From Candidatus Paraprevotella stercoravium (GTDB taxonomy: Bacteria; Bacteroidota; Bacteroidia; Bacteroidales; Bacteroidaceae), in contig CALUIU010000003.1 of assembly GCA_944320795.1 (NCBI GenBank), positions 62,001-126,000 of the forward strand: 64,000 bases of DNA, in the 5' to 3' direction. The notes beneath the pieces are model-generated. The model ran no database searches, was not told the DNA's origin, and was given only the letters and a program-made list of their open reading frames with translations. A program made the position numbers and the translations under genes. Shown here piece after piece: positions 63,631 through 64,000 of the stretch; position 1 is the stretch's first letter; each line of letters opens with the position of its first letter.

Positions 63631-64000
63631 TTATTTTTCAATAATGGTTCCTTGTGTGCCGTCGATGGCGGTAGCCACGGTAATGTTTACCTTGCTGACA
63701 CCCGAATGGATGGCCTGGAATGCGTTTTCCAGTTTTGGAATCATACCGTCCTGAATAACTCCTTCTTCAACATATTTCTTGAAGTCGGCCTCATTCAGAT
63801 GTGGGATTACACTGTCGTCATCATTAGCATCGCGCAGCACGCCTTTCTTTTCGAAACAGTACACTAATGTCACATCAAAATAAGGAGCCAATGCTTTGGC
63901 GGTTTCTCCGGCAATGGTATCCGCATTGGTGTTCAGCATCTGTCCCTGTCCGTCGTGGGTGAGTGGTGCCATTACCGGTACGATTCCCTTATCAATCAGT
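63631..64000 (-). CDS. argB: Acetylglutamate kinase, 3' part
   Basis: This is the C-terminal part of ArgB, the second enzyme of arginine synthesis. The frame continues past the window edge: codons upstream of the Met at 63972 read LIDKGIVPV in frame, so the gene is partial at its 5' end, not started at that Met. The segment NTNADTIAGETAKAL and the VIQDGMIPKLENA feedback-region motif are typical. The sigma gene follows 106 bases after its stop. Confidence 0.93.
   Translation of the reverse strand, partial: LIDKGIVPVMAPLTHDGQGQMLNTNADTIAGETAKALAPYFDVTLVYCFEKKGVLRDANDDDSVIPHLNEADFKKYVEEGVIQDGMIPKLENAFQAIHSGVSKVNITVATAIDGTQGTIIEK

Noticed and set aside
1-64000. CRISPR array, insertion sequence or integrated phage
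   Set aside because: No regularly spaced direct repeats, transposase, integrase or phage structural genes were found.

Overview
The window reads as chromosomal DNA of a Bacteroidales bacterium, most likely family Bacteroidaceae (Bacteroides or Phocaeicola type). The reasons are: many promoters of the Bacteroidetes form (TTTG, about 20 bases, TAnnTTTG); Bacteroidales-typical families (S46 dipeptidyl-peptidase, WbqC, FeoA-FeoB fusion, SpmA-SpmB fusion, DUF4252 with an ECF sigma factor, secreted GH2 beta-galactosidase with a discoidin-like tail); and A-rich ribosome-binding regions instead of strong Shine-Dalgarno sites. The species cannot be fixed from this sequence. No CRISPR array, insertion sequence, prophage, rRNA operon or SusC/SusD pair was seen.

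Layout. 1-2.7 kb: end of dapB, lepB and a WbqC gene. 2.8-5.5 kb: an inositol-phosphate-type histidine phosphatase and a flavoprotein. 5.7-10.3 kb: an AT-rich cell-surface cluster (TolB-like propeller, beta-barrel, OmpA protein, von Willebrand-type lipoprotein). 10.6-17.5 kb: M16 peptidase, porin-like gene, feoB, a divergent regulator and a LOG-family gene. 17.6-20.9 kb: a three-gene amino-sugar operon and a PfkB kinase. 21-31 kb: DEAD-box helicase, S46 peptidase, DUF389, flippase, SpmAB fusion, ruvB, ybeY. 31.3-37.9 kb: S41 protease, coaD, parE, GNAT-like gene, OmpA-type protein. 37.9-49.5 kb: an iron and heme-c locus. 49.5-54.5 kb: an envelope operon. 54.8-57.4 kb: tRNA-CAT, HAD phosphatase, ribF, CPBP protease. 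57.6-64 kb: beta-galactosidase, an ECF sigma/membrane protein/DUF4252 operon, and the end of argB.

The most interesting theme is iron and heme. Two paralogous 327-residue regulators (15905-16888 and 37935-38918) each carry a cysteine-less ScdA_N-like segment, a hemerythrin-like four-helix region with conserved His and Glu, and a LuxR-type helix-turn-helix. They look like transcription factors built from a RIC/YtfE-type di-iron protein. Each is divergent from an iron-linked locus: the first from feoB, the second from porin, imelysin lipoprotein, di-heme lipoprotein, second porin, mono-heme lipoprotein, RidA-like protein and a fused ResB-CcsA cytochrome c maturation protein. This is a candidate coordinated system for iron acquisition and heme-c assembly under di-iron sensing. 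A structured leader with its own promoter and a terminator 12 bases before the ccsBA start codon suggests attenuation or an undescribed small RNA.

A second candidate system is the envelope operon 54681 to 49531: a 68-residue small protein, a membrane-anchored PHP-domain hydrolase, a phosphoethanolamine-transferase-like enzyme with Ser at the nucleophile position, a D-Ala-D-Ala dipeptidase and a methyltransferase. Start codons were moved wherever a promoter, signal peptide or neighbouring gene argued for it; the choice is explained in each entry.
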